The position numbers were made by a program, and so were the translations under genes. A DNA stretch of 8,408 nucleotides. Origin: an uncultured Prosthecobacter sp. GTDB taxonomy: Bacteria; Verrucomicrobiota; Verrucomicrobiia; Verrucomicrobiales; Verrucomicrobiaceae. The notes beneath the pieces were generated by a model. It was given only the letters and a program-made list of their open reading frames with translations, did no database searches and was not told the origin of the DNA. Shown in pieces: positions 6,540-8,408 of the stretch; position 1 is the stretch's first letter, and each line of letters begins with the position of its first letter. The stretch covers positions 1 to 8,408 of the forward strand of contig CALDGV010000531.1 of assembly GCA_937941745.1 (NCBI GenBank), in the 5' to 3' direction.

Positions 6540-8408
6540 TCAAAGAGCGGCGGTGGCGCGGGCCACGGTGGCGGCGCACTTTTTATAATCGGGCTCTTTG
6601 GAGATGGGATCGACATCGCCCAGCGTGATGTCATTGCACATCAGCCGCTCGTCGAAGAACGGAATGAAGAGCGAGCCACGCGGCGGATGACCACGCCCGT
6701 CAATCCACACGGGCAGCTTGAGTTCGCCACGGCGCGTCTTCACCACGATGCTTTCGCCATTGGCAAAACCATGCTCGCGGGCGTCCTCGGGGTGCATCTC
6801 GACATAAGAATGCGGCATGGCGGCATGGAGCTGCGGAATACGCCGCGTCATGCTGCCGGTGTGCCAGTGCTCCAGCACGCGGCCCGTGCAGAGCCAGAAA
6901 GGAAACTCCGCATCCGGCTCCTCGGCGGCTTTTTCAGCAGGCGCGAACCAGATGAGCGCTTTGTCATCCTTCGTGACGGAGTGGTAAAACTGAATCTCCG
7001 CGTCCTTCTTCACATAAGGATCGTCGAACTCGCTGAAGCGGAACTTCGTCTCCCGCCAGGTGCCATCCTGCTGCTGCACCACCGGCCAGCGCAGACCGCG
7101 GGCCTTCACATACTCTTCGTAGGGAGCGAGGTCCTTGTGCTTGTAGCGGCTGAACAGGCGGTATTCCTCGAACAGCACCTTGTCCACATTCAGGTCGTAG
7201 TAGCGCGGCCATTCCCACACGGGCACTTCTTCACCTTGGTCGTTCTTGAAGGTGAAAAGGAAGCGCCCGTTCTTGTCCTTCATACCGGGGTGTCCCAGAT
7301 CGTGCAAACGACGCGCCACCGCAATCATCTGCCACGCGTCATCGCGTGCCTCGCCTGGCGGCTTCACCATGCGAAACCACTGCTGCGTGCGGCGTTCGCT
7401 GTTGCCATACATGCCGTTTTTCTCCACCCACATCGCCGAGGGCAGCACGAGATCCGCCAGCTCCGTGGTGGCGGTGCGATACACGTCGGAGACGATGAGG
7501 AACTTGTCCGGCTGGCCCGCCTTAGCTTTGAAAAGCTTGTGCAGATTCGGCAGCGACTGGCCGGGATTCGTCACCTGCACCCACAGCGTCTGGATATCGC
7601 CGCCTTTGTCCGCAGGCGTGCAGAACTTCTCCCACATCAGCACCGTGTGGTGGCCGATTTTCGGACTGATTCGGCCTTCGGGCACATTCCACAGCTTCTC
7701 GGTTTCCTTGCGATGCTCTGGATTGAGAATGAGACGGCCTCCAGGCAGGAAATGGCACATCGTGCCGACTTCACGCGCAGTGCCGCAGGCGCTCGGCTGG
7801 CCGGTGAGGGAGGTCGGCGCATCGCCCGGCCTCCCAAAGTGGCCGCTGAGAAGGTGGATGCCGTGGCAGAGGCGGTTCGCGTTGGTGCCGCGTGAGTGCT
7901 GGTTGAAGCCCATGCACCAGGTCGAGGTGATGCGGAGGTCTTTGTTCGCAAACAAGTCCGCCAGCACGCGAATCTTCTCCGCAGGCACGCCGCTGAGTTT
8001 TTCCACATGCTCCGGCGTGTAGGGCTCCAGCGCGGCTTTGTAGTCGTCAAAGCTCATCGCATCCCCCAGCAGCTGCGCGGTGGGCGTGGCGTTCGGGTCC
8101 TTGGGCGCCTGCCGGAAGTTGCAGAACTTCTCCACGAACTTCGGATCGAAGGCGTTCTTCTTGATCAGCAGGTGCGCGATGCCGTTCATGATAGCCAGAT
8201 CGCTGTGCGGGCGGAACTCCAGGTAGTGATCACTGAAATCCGTGGTGCGTGTGCGGCGCGTACCGATGTCAATGAGCGTCACCTTTTCCCCGCGTGTGCG
8301 GCGGTCAATCACGCGGCTGAAGAGCACCGGATGCATCTCCGCCATGTTGTTGCCCCACATGATGAGCACATCGCACTTGTCGAGGTCGTCGTAGCAGCCT
8401 GCGGGCTC
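6540..8408 (-). CDS. napA: Periplasmic nitrate reductase catalytic subunit NapA (N-terminus off-window)
   Basis: The frame is open to base 8408, and 622 C-terminal residues are visible of the roughly 800-830 usual for NapA. NapA carries a bis-molybdopterin guanine dinucleotide Mo cofactor and one [4Fe-4S] cluster, and reduces nitrate to nitrite in the periplasm. The visible part starts at the GCYDD block and continues with WGNNMAEMHP (about 18-27), MGFNQHSRG (166-174), SLTGQPSACGTAREVG (200-215), PSAMWVEKNGMYGNSERR (about 323-340), KARGLRWPV (435-443), GRVLEHWHTGSMTRR (509-523) and a C-terminal molybdopterin-binding domain ending in DPISKEPDYKKCA. These blocks agree collinearly with enteric NapA, which favours NapA over assimilatory NasA. 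The [4Fe-4S] motif, the Mo-ligand cysteine and the Tat signal lie upstream, outside the window, and cannot be checked. The apparent GTG start at 8369 is internal. The gene ends two bases before the NapB-like start. Confidence 0.95.
   Translation of the reverse strand, partial: EPAGCYDDLDKCDVLIMWGNNMAEMHPVLFSRVIDRRTRGEKVTLIDIGTRRTRTTDFSDHYLEFRPHSDLAIMNGIAHLLIKKNAFDPKFVEKFCNFRQAPKDPNATPTAQLLGDAMSFDDYKAALEPYTPEHVEKLSGVPAEKIRVLADLFANKDLRITSTWCMGFNQHSRGTNANRLCHGIHLLSGHFGRPGDAPTSLTGQPSACGTAREVGTMCHFLPGGRLILNPEHRKETEKLWNVPEGRISPKIGHHTVLMWEKFCTPADKGGDIQTLWVQVTNPGQSLPNLHKLFKAKAGQPDKFLIVSDVYRTATTELADLVLPSAMWVEKNGMYGNSERRTQQWFRMVKPPGEARDDAWQMIAVARRLHDLGHPGMKDKNGRFLFTFKNDQGEEVPVWEWPRYYDLNVDKVLFEEYRLFSRYKHKDLAPYEEYVKARGLRWPVVQQQDGTWRETKFRFSEFDDPYVKKDAEIQFYHSVTKDDKALIWFAPAEKAAEEPDAEFPFWLCTGRVLEHWHTGSMTRRIPQLHAAMPHSYVEMHPEDAREHGFANGESIVVKTRRGELKLPVWIDGRGHPPRGSLFIPFFDERLMCNDITLGDVDPISKEPDYKKCAATVARATAAL

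Noticed and set aside
6687..7895. Plus-strand open frame of 402 codons opposite napA
   Set aside because: It is rich in His, Arg and Leu without domains, while the minus strand aligns block by block with NapA.
6540..8408. Assimilatory nitrate reductase (NasA) or formate dehydrogenase
   Set aside because: The EHWHTGSMTRR and SLTGQPSACGTAREVG contexts, the collinear match to NapA, and the adjacent NapB-like cytochrome favour NapA.

Overview
The window is almost wholly coding and reads as part of a high-GC bacterial chromosome, most likely Verrucomicrobiota or the related Planctomycetota. The inference rests on a large secreted protein with pre-peptidase C-terminal (PPC) and IPT/Ig-like domains, a type very common in those phyla, on the near absence of Shine-Dalgarno sequences, and on a nitrate reductase cluster unlike the proteobacterial one. 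The phylum is an inference; no rRNA or marker gene is present.

Layout. Positions 1-1699 (+) hold the 3' part of the PPC/Ig-like protein gene, whose true start lies left of the window. A 95-residue GYD-domain protein follows at 1731-2018 (+). A 27-base convergent gap (2019-2045) with a small hairpin separates these from a minus-strand operon filling 2046-8408. In transcription order (right to left) the operon encodes: NapA, the catalytic subunit of periplasmic nitrate reductase (5' end off the right edge); a membrane-anchored tetrahaem NapB-like cytochrome built from two tandem NapB-like dihaem units; a short NapF-like protein with two [4Fe-4S] motifs; an unrecognised 108-residue protein; a membrane-anchored tetrahaem cytochrome c; a Tat-type NrfC/DsrO-like protein with four [4Fe-4S] motifs; and an NrfD/PsrC (DsrP-like) integral membrane protein. 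Junctions are 2-3 base gaps or 4-8 base overlaps, so this is one transcription unit with coupled translation. Its promoter is off the right edge.

How it probably works. NapA reduces nitrate to nitrite in the periplasm. In the usual systems it receives electrons from quinol via NapC or NapGH and the dihaem NapB. Neither NapC, NapGH nor NapD is seen here. Instead the NrfD-like membrane protein would oxidise quinol, the NrfC-like ferredoxin would collect the electrons, and the tetrahaem cytochrome and the doubled NapB would carry them to NapA. The route is inferred from gene content. The most notable points are this alternative quinol module, the duplicated NapB and the unidentified small protein where a NapD-like accessory might be expected.
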